A DNA stretch of 64,000 nucleotides from Rhyzopertha dominica (GCA_025024175.1 QCXZ01000137.1:77252680-77316679), one strand, 5' to 3'. Positions 34,701 through 46,169 are shown, counted from the first letter of the stretch. Numbers and translations are program-made. Notes: generated by a model from the sequence alone, not told the origin.

Positions 34701-36102
34701 TATTTGGAAATGATTTATTTTTGGAGCTTTTATTTTTAGATTATTTTATTGTTCTTGTGAAACTTTCTGAAAACCTACCGTCGTTTCTTAGATGTTGTCT
34801 TTGACGATCTAAGTAACTCGCAGAAAAAAGCTCTGAAACTAACGCATATACTGCTACCTGATTAATTTGAGAAGACTGGTTGCAATTTACGGTGGTTTTG
34901 CACTCATTAAGGGATCAAACATGCAATTTCGTAATTCGTAATTTCGGTATTTTAAGATAATCTAAGCTCTATACGCATTTTTTTAAGTGTAGACATGTTG
35001 CATATATATCCATTGTTTGTGTTTTGTGTGAAAAATAGCTCGTATAACAAACTTTGCTATGCGTTGTAGCTAGTTAAATATAGCCATAGCTGTAGCGCGT
35101 TACTGACTCTAGGACTAGCTATTTTTAGGTTGTGGATTTATGTCAGGCAGATGAACAGATGAGCTTTACTTTCATACCATATCAACTTCGTCTATGATTA
35201 ATATAACAGCAGTGATTGACTTTGTAGACAATATAATGGAGACAATTATTTTATTGTATTGTCAACACGTAGACAATGGCGTAGGTGTAGAGTACTTAAA
35301 TGACGTAGACAATTTGGACAATTCAAAGAAACACAAACGGGCTCAAAACAAAAACCACCCAATGAAACAAGTGAAAATTTTTGGTAGGTACTATAAAAAC
35401 AGAACAAATTACAAAGTAATTATCAATAACACTTTAGGCTCGATTGTACAAACGCAATTCAAATAACCGAGTACAAATTGGGGTCGTTGTTATAGCAATA
35501 GGTACCAATCAAAAGAGTGGCTTCATAGTGTTGCGAAGTAACGACCTGGAGTTGAACTTTGTTCCAATTTAAACCACATTTGTGCAACCTTAGATATATG
35601 AATATGAAATTGTTAAGCTTCCGTCCACTCATTTGCACAGTTTATATGGAACTGCAAAATTGTCACAGATACGTACTTACAAGAAATGTCAACTGCCAAA
35701 TACGAGTATAACTTCCAATGTACCATTCTCTACATTGTTTACATATAGTCACATAGTTTTCGCATAGTCTAGATTGTCTANATTAGTCCACATGTAGAGT
35801 TATGAGAGCTATGGAACCTGGATGGACAAACCGTCACTGCCAGATGTTAAAACTTCTTAAATTCTGTTTTAGTCACCAAACTGTTTGTAAATTTGTAACT
35901 CTGTTTTACATTTCTTAGATTCACTATGTTTTGATACTCTGAAGAAAAACGGAAGGCATGAAAATAGTCCTGCAAGTTGATGTTTAAATTCCGTGAAACA
36001 GTAAATTGTTTTTTTTTATTTATATAAAATGTTTCATCAAGAATCATGAGTTGAATCAGCGAATGTTTTCAAAATATTATAAAATGCTAGAATGTCTAAT
36101 AT
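31761..36102. other. Intron sequence, no gene seen
   Basis: A 4.3-kb AT-rich stretch. GTAGACAAT recurs at about 35224, 35269 and 35307 within an open frame 35194-35466 that has no recognisable domain. No transposon end or exon-like splice frame was recognised. Confidence 0.45.
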
Positions 36103-36950
36103 ACAGGGTCTCTACCAGCAGGATATGTCAGGTTCTGTTCGATCGAATTTTCTGAAATTGTGCACGTGCCTATAAATAATTAAAATGCATTTTCTGGAAT
36201 TTTTTCAACTCCGTGTCAGCTCTCGTTTCCCAGATATGATTTCAAAAATGTATCACACCTCTACAATTTATTTCTTCTGAGTTGAGAAAAGTGTGATGAC
36301 AAACTTGGATCTTGCAAAAAACTTCGGGATAAAAACCATATTCGTTAATGCTAAGTAAGAACAAAAACTCCAGGTGTCTCCATTTTCCTCGTGCCTGGTG
36401 ATAATTTTTATTCACTTTGTTATTTGCAATCGCAATACCTCAGTTATCATGATCGCAACGAAATTTTGATGATGATTGGTTATGGAGATAGACGGCGAAG
36501 TTATTCGGAAGTAGTTGCACTCTAAATTCTTGAAGATCGTGAACCAACTGCCATATCTACAGTTACCTATTAAAACATTGCAACGTTTTGACGAAATCAG
36601 CGGTGTTAAAAATCGTTAAAAACCAGGACGTCCAAAGGTTGCTACGAGTGAGGAAAGTAGCTTGAATGTCCTTTTACCTGTGCAAAGGAATCCCAAGTGT
36701 TCCGTACAACAGCGTGCTCTCACTCACCATATTAGCAGTAGACCTGTTCAGAAAATTTTGAAAAAAGAGAAGCTTCATCCACACAAAATTCACTTATTGC
36801 AAGAACTGAGCGAAGATGATTTCAACCGTAGGATAGAATTTTGCGAATCTGCCATGAACATGATAGATAAAGGCAGAAACATTTTAAATTGGATTATGTT
36901 TTGTGATGAAGCAACTTTTTGCCTCAAAAACATGAAATGCTAAAATATCT
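36103..36950 (+). pseudogene. Mariner-type transposase, 5' fragment
   Basis: Starts at an ACAGGGTCTCTACC end (36103) and a noncoding leader. Decayed HTH residues (YGDRRRSYSEVVALF, about 36480-36535) follow, then the frame 36662-36943 with LNVLLPVQRNPKCSVQQRAL, VQKILKKEKLHPHKIHLLQEL, and WIMFCDEATF carrying the first catalytic Asp. The coding similarity stops soon after, so the catalytic core beyond the first Asp is missing. Several early stops. A truncated insertion about 250 bp upstream of the last DIP exon. Confidence 0.7.
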
Positions 36951-37193
36951 GATATATAAAACACCATTCTATTACCTATTTAAAGTATATAAAGTCTTGG
37001 ATATCATGATACGTTCAGTAGTTTATGCTGTACCGCACCGTCTCAGATATCGACAGCATCTTAACCAAAAGGTTAATTTCCTGCTCGGCATACAATAACC
37101 CGAAGTCTCCATAACCCCGTCGTATTAGTTTTCGCCCACTAACTTAGTTTCCCCCATCTAGGCAGAAACTAATTTCAGCATTTCCAATTTCAG

Positions 37194-37306
37194 ACGACCA
37201 ACCCGACTCCCTGTACCAAGAGGAGGACTTCAACTCGGTCAGCGGCGTAAAAATCCACACAGTCCGCTTCCTGTGTTTAGTGTTGCTGCCCTTTCTACTT
37301 CGCTAG
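37194..37306 (+). CDS. DIP/lachesin-like Ig protein, candidate last exon with hydrophobic C-terminus
   Basis: Acceptor TTTCCAATTTCAG at 37181-37193. The exon starts with AC, which completes a codon begun by the G ending exon 19414-19563 (Asp). The peptide is DQPDSLYQEEDFNSVSGVK and then a short hydrophobic end (VRFLCLVLLPFLLR) with TAG at 37304-37306. A small polar linker followed by a terminal hydrophobic stretch with no cytoplasmic tail fits a GPI-anchor signal, as reported for DIP proteins. Phase, clean open frame and GC-richer codons support it. The link across a 17.6-kb intron is inference and other linker exons may exist. Confidence 0.75.
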
Positions 37307-38679
37307 TAGGCTAACTGTAGTTCTTGCGCCCCGGAGGGACCGAAATACACGACTGTGTGCGAATCCTAGTGTTTAGAGTTTTCTTTTTTATACAAAAGGC
37401 TTCCCTAGCTACAAGTGGCACGGTAATGTATTCCGCTCGGAAGTATAAACCCGTGGATAACCCCGTTTCTGTCATTAATATTCAAAACATAAGGTAGTTA
37501 ATGTGGGTCAGTTATTATGGTTCGTGTTGAATTCTTTGGGTAGATGGAGATATGGTGTGTTTATATGTTAAATAAGCGCAATGATTTTGGGCCCGCGAAC
37601 GTTCACTGGTTTATAAATAATGCGTTTACGTTACGCCTTATCGTGCGAACTTTCTTCCAGCGTAATTAACTGGTATAAGTACTTTCCGCAGTCAGGCTGT
37701 AGCATTTATTAAATTGGTGCAAGCTCAATTACTTACCCTAAGGATGAAGTTGAATGATACCGCGTATAAGTCGACTATCGAGCGGGATGTCACTACTGTA
37801 ATTTAGAAAATTGACTGAAATGTCTACTAGTGTGTAAGTTCTTTTCTGTGCGCCATTTCATTTGTTAGTTCCTACACTGACCATCAAGTGATCTCAGTAA
37901 TTAAGGATATTTTAGTCATCGAATAGTTTAGTTCAACCTAGCTAAGTGAAAGTTCTCCCAATCTAGCCTTATGTTTACAACATTATATGAATGATATCGA
38001 TATTGTACCTATTCAACAATGCTACACCGGTTGCAATAACAGCAACCCTGCAATTTGCGTTATTATTACAACAATTATGTAATGTTTGATCTTCAATCCT
38101 GAGCTTTGTTGCCAGCGTAGATAAGACACTACCAGGACTGACCTTACCATATCTATCCATTAACCTATTCTTGACTGCTGTGTGCCTCACTTATCCATTA
38201 CGTAAGATTGCCCTAGTCATCACATATTTTAGCAGCTGTCTTTGTTGCTTGAGTAGTTATAATTAAGGGGTGTATATTGTCTAAGTAATCCCATTTTGTA
38301 ACGTAATGTCTACTTAAAATAAATAGTTTTTTATAAAGCTCTCTTTTTAATACCTACCTGTCATTTGGGATGTACATACATATACTTAAATATAAGTGAA
38401 AGAAAATAGATGAAGTTATTTATATGACTCTATCAGTTTTTATTTCTTTTTGTAAATGCAATTGCCAATTAAATAGAAACCAAAAGCTTTTGGTATGTAA
38501 GAGCATCAACCAGACTTCATTTTCGAATGTTGAATACCTTCCAAAGATAAATACAAGCTACTAAGTGGTACATCTAGAACAGGTAGGTTTGGACGTCAGT
38601 TACAAATCATCATCAAGGTAAGTATGAGATGCTTGATTTGCAGTTAAACTGAAAGACAAAACAAAAGTGAAGTAACAAC
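37307..38679 (+). other. Presumed 3' UTR and downstream intergenic sequence
   Basis: The first several hundred bases are less AT-rich and probably belong to the DIP transcript. I could not decide on a poly(A) site. No other gene seen. Confidence 0.4.
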
Positions 38680-39957
38680 GGATGCGCCATCTCGAGCTTC
38701 GGTGTGGAAATATTGAATAACTTGGGCAAGCAGTGAAAGTTATGTTTGTTAGTGCTTTTTATTTGATTTAGTCCTTTACAATTTGTTTCAACTGTACTTA
38801 GAACACAACATCGAACAAAAGAACACCTTTACGAGCCACACAATATTGTGCTCTTTTTTTCGAATTTTTCAATACTTTGCCCAGCATTTCGGGCGATATT
38901 GCTTCTATTTCAGCTCGAATGTTGGTCTTGAGCGCTTCCAATGCCGTGGGCTTGTTGGCGTGTACTTTACTTTTTAGATAACCCGACAAATAAAAGTCCG
39001 GCGGCGTCAAATCTGGCGATCTTGGAGGGCACTCAATATCGCCACCTTTCGACATCAAACGGCCGGGGAACTTTCGCTTCAAGAAGTTCATCGTTTTGAT
39101 CGCCGTGTGGCATGGGGCACCGTCTTGTTGAAACCAGAAGTTCAATAAAGTTTTTTCGTGCATTTTTGGAATCACATAGTGCGCCAAAATCCACCGATAA
39201 CGGTCGCCATCGACGGTTTCGCCGTCCGATGATGGTATTGGCGCTAACGTCGGCCCAAAAAGTGACTTTCTGGTCATGCAATGGCNTCTCGTGGATAAAG
39301 TGGGGATTGTCTGNGCCCCAGAATCGACAATTTTGTTCGTTCACTCCGCCAGAGAGATGGAAGTGGGCCTCGTCCGTGAACAAAATTTGATTCCAAAACT
39401 TGGAATCAACCTGGGCCATTCGAACTACGCTTTTTCCGTATTCCAAGCGATGGGGTTCGTCTGTAGGCAATAATTGTTGAGTTATTTGCACTTTGTAAGG
39501 AAACATGTGAAGATCTTCCATTAAAATCCTCCTAAGAGTGGTTCCTTTGATGTTTAGCTGCTGGGCACGGTGACGATACGACAGATTTGGGCTTCTCAAA
39601 ACACTCTGCTTAACAGTTTCAAAAATTTTATTGGAGCGTCTTTAACGAACGGAAACGCGTTGATGATTTGCCGCAGACCCCCATTCTTCGAAATTTTCAG
39701 TCACATTGCGTATGGTGTTATCAGAAGGCACTTTACGACCGCGGTATTTTCGACGGTATGCATATTGAGCAAGCACAATTGAACGACCATTTTCCAAATA
39801 CATGGCCACAATTTCCGCGCGTTCTTTAGGTGTAAAGTTATTCATGGTTAAAATTGTACTGAAATGACGTTTCCAAATTATTTTTTCTCAAGTCATACCG
39901 ATAATGGATAACAAAGTTATTCAATATTTCCATACCGAAGCTCGAGATGGCGCACCC
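38680..39957 (-). mobile_element. Mariner element, DD41D (rosa-like), nearly full length
   Basis: About 1.28 kb with inverted ends of about 42 bp: TGCGCCATCTCGAGCTTCGG (38683) and its complement ending at about 39954, followed by a shared AAATATTGAATAACTT. Two mismatches are visible in the ends. The target duplication was not determined. One transposase gene on the - strand occupies almost the whole inside. Confidence 0.85.
38798..39845 (-). pseudogene. Mariner DD41D transposase with one nonsense codon and one frameshift
   Basis: ATG at 39845 starts MNNFTPKERAEIVAMYLENG (HTH). An in-frame TAA follows ..QRVSVR, then the frame goes on through RRILMEDLHMFPYKVQ and LFTDEAHFHLSG (first Asp). A frameshift and small deletion after NTIIG (about 39240) lead to DGDRYRWIL, FQQDGAPCHTA (second Asp), and, 41 residues later, SPDLTPPDFYLSGYLKS (third Asp; the usual W of FLWGYL is S). 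The C-terminus ends at 38798. The 41-residue spacing matches the DD41D (rosa) group rather than classic DD34D mariner. All catalytic Asps survive, so it is relatively young but inactive. Confidence 0.85.
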
Positions 39958-40719
39958 ATAGTTTCAAAAATGCAAACGGAATTTTTCATTTTCTCTTTCC
40001 AGCGTACCTTCGGTAAGCGTTGAGTGACGTGGTGAAAAATTGCACAGCATTTGTAACTACAGCGAAATTTTTTTGCAATGTGTTTAGAACTGAAGTTTAG
40101 AAGTGAAAGAGCCTATTGTCGGCTGTTTCCTGTAAAAATTATCATGACAACCAGTAATAATAAACGCTAAAAATAAACCGGTTTTGTGGAAAACAACGCC
40201 AGATTGATAACGAATTGCCTTGACTCTGAAGATGCATACCACAGCAGTGGGCGAAACGGCAGCGAAGAGAAAATTGCCACCACCACGACCATCTAAACCG
40301 GAATTATTTACCAGTGGTATACAGGGTGTTTAAAAAATCAAGTTGTGTAGCTCCCAGAAATAAATGTATAAGAGACGATATTTTCAGCGTACGCAAACGA
40401 TAAGTTGGTTAAAATTTTATAATTTTTTTCTCTGTAAAATTGATATTGGTGTTAATAAATAAACAGTTCATTATTATTAAGCTGATATGCGCTAATCATA
40501 ATCAGTAAACTCATTTTGGGTGTGATTTGTCATGCCATTTCGATCAAGTAACAAATTAGAAACGCTTTACATAATAATAATTAAGTAAAAGGTCACATTT
40601 AAGTCAGCGCCTCGAATTTCCTCGCTCGCTCCCCATAAATTGCTAATAGCGCGACTCTTATGCCTCCGACAAGCCGGGCGTTTAATGCACCGTACAATAA
40701 ACCAATTTATATGTAAAGG
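39958..40719. other. Intergenic sequence, no gene seen
   Basis: Contains a TACAGGGTGTTTAAAAAATC word (about 40320), typical of a MITE end, but no partner was found. Confidence 0.4.
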
Positions 40720-40862
40720 TTAAAAACATAGGATAAATTTCATTAGCACTTTCACAAATTCAGCAGTTAGGACTCTTGGCACGCGTACGCCGCGGAGATA
40801 ACGACTTGGCAAGGGTCGTCTTCCAGGGGCGGCAGTAAAGTTTCTTGTTTTGCTCCCCACTT
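40720..40862 (-). CDS. Speculative C-terminal exon of the second DIP-type gene
   Basis: On the - strand a CAATCAACAG acceptor precedes an open frame that, if joined to the phase-1 donor of exon 60733-60882, continues in frame (C + AA = Gln). It encodes about 47 residues: a basic, Pro/Gly-rich part (RNFTAAPGRRPLPSRYLRG) and a mildly hydrophobic end (FVKVLMKFILCF) before TAA. The segment is GC-richer than its flanks. There is no sequence match to a known DIP tail that I can cite, and an intron of nearly 20 kb would be required. It could be chance. Confidence 0.18.
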
Positions 40863-41373
40863 CTGTTGATTGCATGCACTTGTCGCGCCAAATGGTTATT
40901 ATGAGAGCTCCGAACACAACATGTTAAGGGCCAGGTATTAGAAGGAAGATTGCTTTTCTGTGTTTTAAAACTGCTTGTTCCTCTTGTAAAGTGTGCCCCA
41001 TTTTGCCACTTCTATTTCTGTTACGTGCTGTTCTCTCGTACACGAGAAAACAAATTGAGCTAGCGAAATTTCGAAGACTGGTATCGATATTTAAATGCGA
41101 TGGTGTCAGTTGTTGCGGGAATTTAATGAGAAATTGATTACCTAATTTGGTACGTCTGCAGAATACGGTAGTTTGTCGGGGAAAAGCAATAGATTTGTCA
41201 CAATACTGTCACCACATCAAAAATAAAATATCATGTACATTGACAATTCATTAACCGATACTTTCGCTTAAGTTCTATCAAACATCTGCTAGTGATGAAA
41301 ATGAATTAATTTAGCAGTTCTAGACTCTGTCCCTTCTTTAGAATGATTTCGTGGTGAATCCCAAAACTACTAC

Positions 41374-41406
<33 letters not shown>

Positions 41407-41477
41407 TTGGATCCTTTTCCAATATACGTTCTTTAAGGTCATTGAATAAACTGTAGGAGTTGATCAATATTATTATA
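40863..41477. other. Intergenic sequence
   Basis: No gene. A short (ATT)n run lies at about 41372-41405. Confidence 0.5.
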
Positions 41478-41479
41478 TA

Positions 41480-43851
41480 CAGGGTGTTTACGCTAACAGT
41501 CCAGAATAGCTTACTTTTTTATTTGAAGTCGTAGCATAGTGGTTTAAATGGTTAACTTTCTTGATTTTTCGAGAAGAATTTGATGGTCTTTAGAAAAAAA
41601 AACAATTGAACATCATCTGTCAAAGATATTGACTACAAGTTTGTTATTTTAAATAGAACGACCCCACACTTTATAGCGCATTCGATTAAGGGTGTCGAAT
41701 TAAACAAAAAAGTATTATGGTACCAACACCCTATAGTGATTTGTTTTTAATCAAGAAACTTTCCCATTTGAACCACTATGCTACTATTTCAAATAAAAAA
41801 GCTAGCCATTGTAGACTGTTTCGTGAACACTAATCATAATACCTGAGATATCTCAAAAACAAATGACTGTAGGGCAGTGGAACCCTAAAACTTTTTTAAT
41901 TTAATTCGACGCCCTTAATCGAATGCGCTATAAAAAGTAAGGTCGTTCTATTTAAAATAACAAACTTGTAGTCAATATCTTTGACAGATGATATTCAATT
42001 GTTTTTTTTGTAAACACCATCAAATTCTTCTAGAAAAATCAAGAAACTTTCCCATTTAAACCACTATGCTACGATTTCTAATAAAAAGTTAGCTATTGTA
42101 GACTGTTTCGTGTGAACACTAATCATATTACCTGAGATATCTCAAAAACAAATGACTGTAGGGCAGTGGTACTCTAATATTATTTTGTTTAATTCGACGC
42201 CCTTAATCGAATGCGCTATAAAAAGTGGGGTCGTTCTATTTAAAATAAACTTGTAGTCAATATCTTTGACAGATGATGTTCAATTGCTTTTTTGTAAACA
42301 CCGTCAGATTCTTCTAGAAAAATCAAGAAACTTTCCCATCTAAACCACTATGCTACGAATTCNAATAAAAAAGTTAGCTATTGTAGACTGTTTCGCGTGA
42401 ACACTAATCATATTACCTGAGACATCTTAAAAACAAATGACTGTAGGGCAGTGGAACCCTAATATTTTTTTGTTTAATTCGACGCCCTTAATCGAATGCG
42501 CTATAAAAAGTGGGGTCGTTTTATTTAAAATAACAAACTTGTAGTCAATATCTTTGACAGATGATGTTCAATTGTTTTTTTGTAAACACCATCAAATTCT
42601 TCTAGAAAAATCAAGAAACTTTCCCATTTAAACCACTATGCTACGATTTCTAATACAAAAGTTAGCTATTGTAGACTGTTTCGTGAACACTAATCATATT
42701 ACCTGAGATATCTCAAAAACAAATGACTGTAGGGCAGTGGACCCTAATACTTTTTTGTTTAATTCGACGCCCTTAATCGAATGCGCTATAAAAAGTGGGG
42801 TCGTTCTATTTAAAATAACAAACTTATAATTAATATCTTTCATAGATGATGTTCAATTGTTTTTTTTTGTAAACACCATCAAATTCTTTTAGAAAAATCA
42901 AGAAACTCTCCCATTTAAACCACTATGCTATGACTTCAAATAAAACAGTTAGCTATTGTAGACTGTTTCGCGCGAACACTAATCATATTACCTGAGATAT
43001 CTCAAAAACAAATGACTGTAGGGTAGTGGAACCCTAATACTTTTTTGTTTAATTCGACGCCCTTAATCGAATGCGCTATAAAAAGTGGGGTCGTTCTATT
43101 TAAAATAACAAACTTGTAGTCAATATCTTTAACAGATGATGTTCAACTGTTTTTTTTTGTAAACACCATGAAATTCTTCTGGAAAAATCAAGAAACTTTC
43201 CCATTTAAACCACTATGCTACGATTTCTAATACAAAAGTTAGCTATTGTAGACTGTTTCGTGAACACTAATCATATTACCTGAGATATCTCAAAAACAAA
43301 TGACTGTAGGGCAGTGGACCCTAATACTTTTTTGTTTAATTCGACGCCCTTAATCGAATGCGCTATAAAAAGTGGGGTCGTTCTATTTAAAATAACAAAC
43401 TTATAATTAATATCTTTCATAGATGATGTTCAATTGTTTTTTTTGTAAACACCATCAAATTCTTTTAGAAAAATCAAGAAACTCTCCCATTTAAACCACT
43501 ATGCTATGATTTCAAATAAAACAGTTAGCTATTGTAGACTGTTTCGCGCGAACACTAATCATATTACCTGAGATATCTCAAAAACAAATGACTGTAGGGT
43601 AGTGGAACCCTAATACTTTTTTGTTTAATTCGACGCCCTTAATCGAATGCGCTATAAAAAGTGGGGTCGTTCTATTTAAAATAACAAACTTGTAGTCAAT
43701 ATCTTTAACAGATGATGTTCAACTGTTTTTTTTTTTGTAAACACCATGAAATTCTTCTGGAAAAATCAAGAAACTTTCCCATTTAAACCACTATGCTACG
43801 ATTTCAAATAAAACAGTTAGCTATTGTAGACTGTTTCGCGTGAACACCCTG
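41480..43851. mobile_element. TIR element whose interior has become a tandem array
   Basis: Flanked by TA (41478-41479, 43852-43853). The ends CAGGGTGTTTACGC (left) and GCGTGAACACCCTG (right) are inverted, and the inversion extends about 0.23 kb inward. 41490-41715 is the reverse complement of one repeat unit (shared AACTTTCTTGATTTTTC, AACATCATCTGTCAAAGATA, TAGAACGACCCCAC). From about 41720 onward the right-arm sequence is repeated head-to-tail seven times. No coding frame. The whole is best read as a Tc1/mariner-type MITE that amplified internally into a satellite. Confidence 0.85.
41811..43838 (+). repeat. Tandem array of ~287-bp units (seven units)
   Basis: The marker GTAGACTGTTTCG occurs at 41811, 42098, 42383, 42671, 42958, 43248, 43534 and 43826, giving units of 287, 285, 288, 287, 290, 286 and 292 bp. 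Units starting 42671 and 43248 share private variants (ACTTATAATTAATATC, TTTCATAGATG), and units starting 42958 and 43534 share others (TTTAACAGATGATGTTCAAC, ACCATGAAATTCTTCTGG). So the last four units are two copies of a ~577-bp dimer. Confidence 0.92.
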
Positions 43852-43853
43852 TA

Positions 43854-44885
43854 TATTCAACAGATTTACAAATTCTGATAATATATCACCGAATTACCTG
43901 TATAATGTCGAATTGCCAATTGTTATCGATTATTAAGAGAGAAAAGAAAGTTATGATATACTTAGCACGCCCTTTCCCATACATTTGTGACACTACAGCC
44001 ATCCTTTTCTTATGACGGAGTCAATAGCAATATACATATTTAGTCATAATATTCTTTGACTTTACTCATCATTGTGTTCAAAGTCATTGGAGGTATAGAA
44101 AATAAATTTAATACTTAAATATAAAGGATAATGATTGACTCCAGTGTCTTTGTCAGTTTTAGGCTATATTTATCACTACTAGGATTTAAGTATATTAATT
44201 ATTAATGCACATAGCGTAAACCTAATAGTGCAAATAAGAGCCAACTGTAAAATGCCGAGTCTGATGTAAGTAACTGGTCACTTTATTGGTAGTGCAACAC
44301 GAAATAACCCTGTGACGATTTCTAACCTATGACCTTACCTTAAAGGAATATTAAAAATGGTGCAAAATAGACGATTTTTATAATTCGCTTTTCAAAATAC
44401 AGAAAATTTCCTGACAATGCCAAGCGAATAGCAAATCGTTTCTCCCGATGACTTTTTTCCAAGATTACTTTAAGGTTAAGTGACGACCTAAAAAAGGGAC
44501 GAAAATAATTTTGTATTGCAGCCTTTGCGTCATCGATTCCCTTACACGGCAGTGTTATTACTTATACAGCAGAAAACGTTCTCACCGATCACAGAATACT
44601 TTTAGCCATCTCGAAGTTTCACTCTGACCACCCAGCCGTTCAATAATGTGCTCAGAAAACGGAAGCTGGAAAGCTCGAGAACCTTATAAAGACGCGAAAA
44701 ATGAGTTGTCTAGAATAAGCAACCAAGTTACTTTATCTGATAATCGTTCTTACGGATGCATACTTTTTTAAAGATTACGCTGGCGCGCATAAATAATCGT
44801 AGAGATGGACAAATTAAAGGAAAAAGTCATCGAAAGAAATGGAAATTCGAAAAACATACGTAAACACAACAATATAACTATAAAC
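43854..44885. other. Intergenic sequence, nothing recognised
   Basis: AT-rich. The final four bases AAAC (44882-44885) are the left target duplication of the LTR retrotransposon. Confidence 0.5.
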
Positions 44886-45771
44886 TGTTAAATGTCTATT
44901 TTTGTATCTGCGTTGTTATTAAAATAAAAGGTGTTTTTGTGCGTTTATTAATTTCTTGCTATGTTTAGAATCGCTGTTAATAAGATAAATACTAATATCG
45001 AAGCGAATGCGTATGCGTGCGATTAATTGTTTTGGAGAGAAATATCAGCGTCGCGAGGAGATGCAAAAGTAGGCAATGAGTATGGATGTGTCATTTTTGA
45101 CAGAGAGAAATATTCTTGATTTTGGCTCAGTGAGAGCGAGGTCTTTGGCCATGTTGTGCCTCAGGCAGAGAGAGTAAGGTCTTTGGCCATGTTGTGCCTC
45201 AGGCAGAGAGAGTAAGGTCTTTGGCCATGATGTGCCTCAGGCAGTTTGAAACCCCTAGAGCAGAGTGCCCGATTAACAGCTGTGGTTCCTTCGAGTGGAG
45301 GACTTGCATTCCGGGGGGTAATGCAGGATATCTCGAATGACATAGTTCTGGTGGAGAGGGTAGCCTTATTAGGTGCCCCCGATCCGGGCTATTGGAATGC
45401 GACCCTATAGGCCTTAGGGTGAGCGTTCGGGGAAGCCTCTACTATTTCAGGTTGACACTAGCTAGTTGTTGAAGAGAGAAAACTAACAAGGTATTCATAA
45501 CCACCATTGACTAATGATGTAATCTCAGGGATGAAGCCATAGACAGGACAAGGATGAGGTCCTGGGGTGAAAACCCCTCTGTGAGTCTTAAATGTATCTG
45601 TTTGAGTTTAACGGATGAGTAACTTATGTTTTGTTTTTGCATCTCCCGCGCGTATGTGAAACCGCCTTGTCTGTCCACCGGAGTGACCGTATTGTTATGA
45701 CCCACGGATGAAGGCGGCAATAATGTAAGTTTTTCTTGATTATTATCGCATCAGTTTTTCTATGTTTTTCA
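44886..45771 (+). repeat. Left LTR (886 bp)
   Basis: TG...CA termini. It appears identical to the right LTR in side-by-side reading (offset 5282 bp). It contains a 38-bp tandem repeat (AGGTCTTTGGCCATG..., starts 45139, 45177, 45215). Small - strand open frames inside (45161-45343, 45511-45720) are duplicated with the LTR and show no domain. Confidence 0.9.
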
Positions 45772-45781
45772 TTCAGGTGTG

Positions 45782-46013
45782 GGGTCAAACAATCGGTTCA
45801 CAGATTCGGTGAGATGAATTCAAAAAGTTTAAGCACGTTTTATCGCAGCGCAGTGGTTTGACAAATTATAGTTTGTCGTAATTATCATTGGTGGTCAAAC
45901 AATCGCTTCACTGATTCGATGAGATTAATAATAACGTATTCAACATTTTTAGCACGTTTTGTCGCAGCGCAGTGGTATGACAAGTTATCGTTTGTCGTAA
46001 TTATAATTAGTGG
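45782..46013 (+). repeat. Two-copy repeat in the LTR element leader
   Basis: Unit 1 (about 45782-45892) and unit 2 (about 45893-46013) both begin GGTCAAACAATCG, share TTCGRTGAGAT, CACGTTTTRTCGCAGCGCAG and TTTGTCGTAATTATMAT, and differ by an insertion near the middle. It lies just inside the left LTR, where a packaging or primer region would be. Role unknown. Confidence 0.7.
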
Positions 46014-46169
46014 TTAAGCGGCGGCTGACAGTTTTTGTGCAAAAGACGTTTGTTCAGCAAAGTTCTTGGCCTTAACAGGATCTGTTTTGTTTCGGCGTGA
46101 TTATTGGTAGATCTAATACCTCTATCATACATGTTTTGCATATTCTTCATGTTCATGCAAATATGGGTA

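Noticed and set aside
35194..35466. 90-codon frame with repeated GTAGACAAT words
   Set aside because: The repeats are short and irregular, with no domain or splice context.
41811..43838. Regular repeats as a CRISPR-like array
   Set aside because: Units are ~287 bp and contiguous without unique spacers, in a eukaryotic transposon.
45161..45720. Minus-strand open frames of 60 and 69 codons in the left LTR, repeated at 50443-51002
   Set aside because: They are copied exactly with the LTR and have no domain, so they are chance frames in a repeat and not a duplicated gene.
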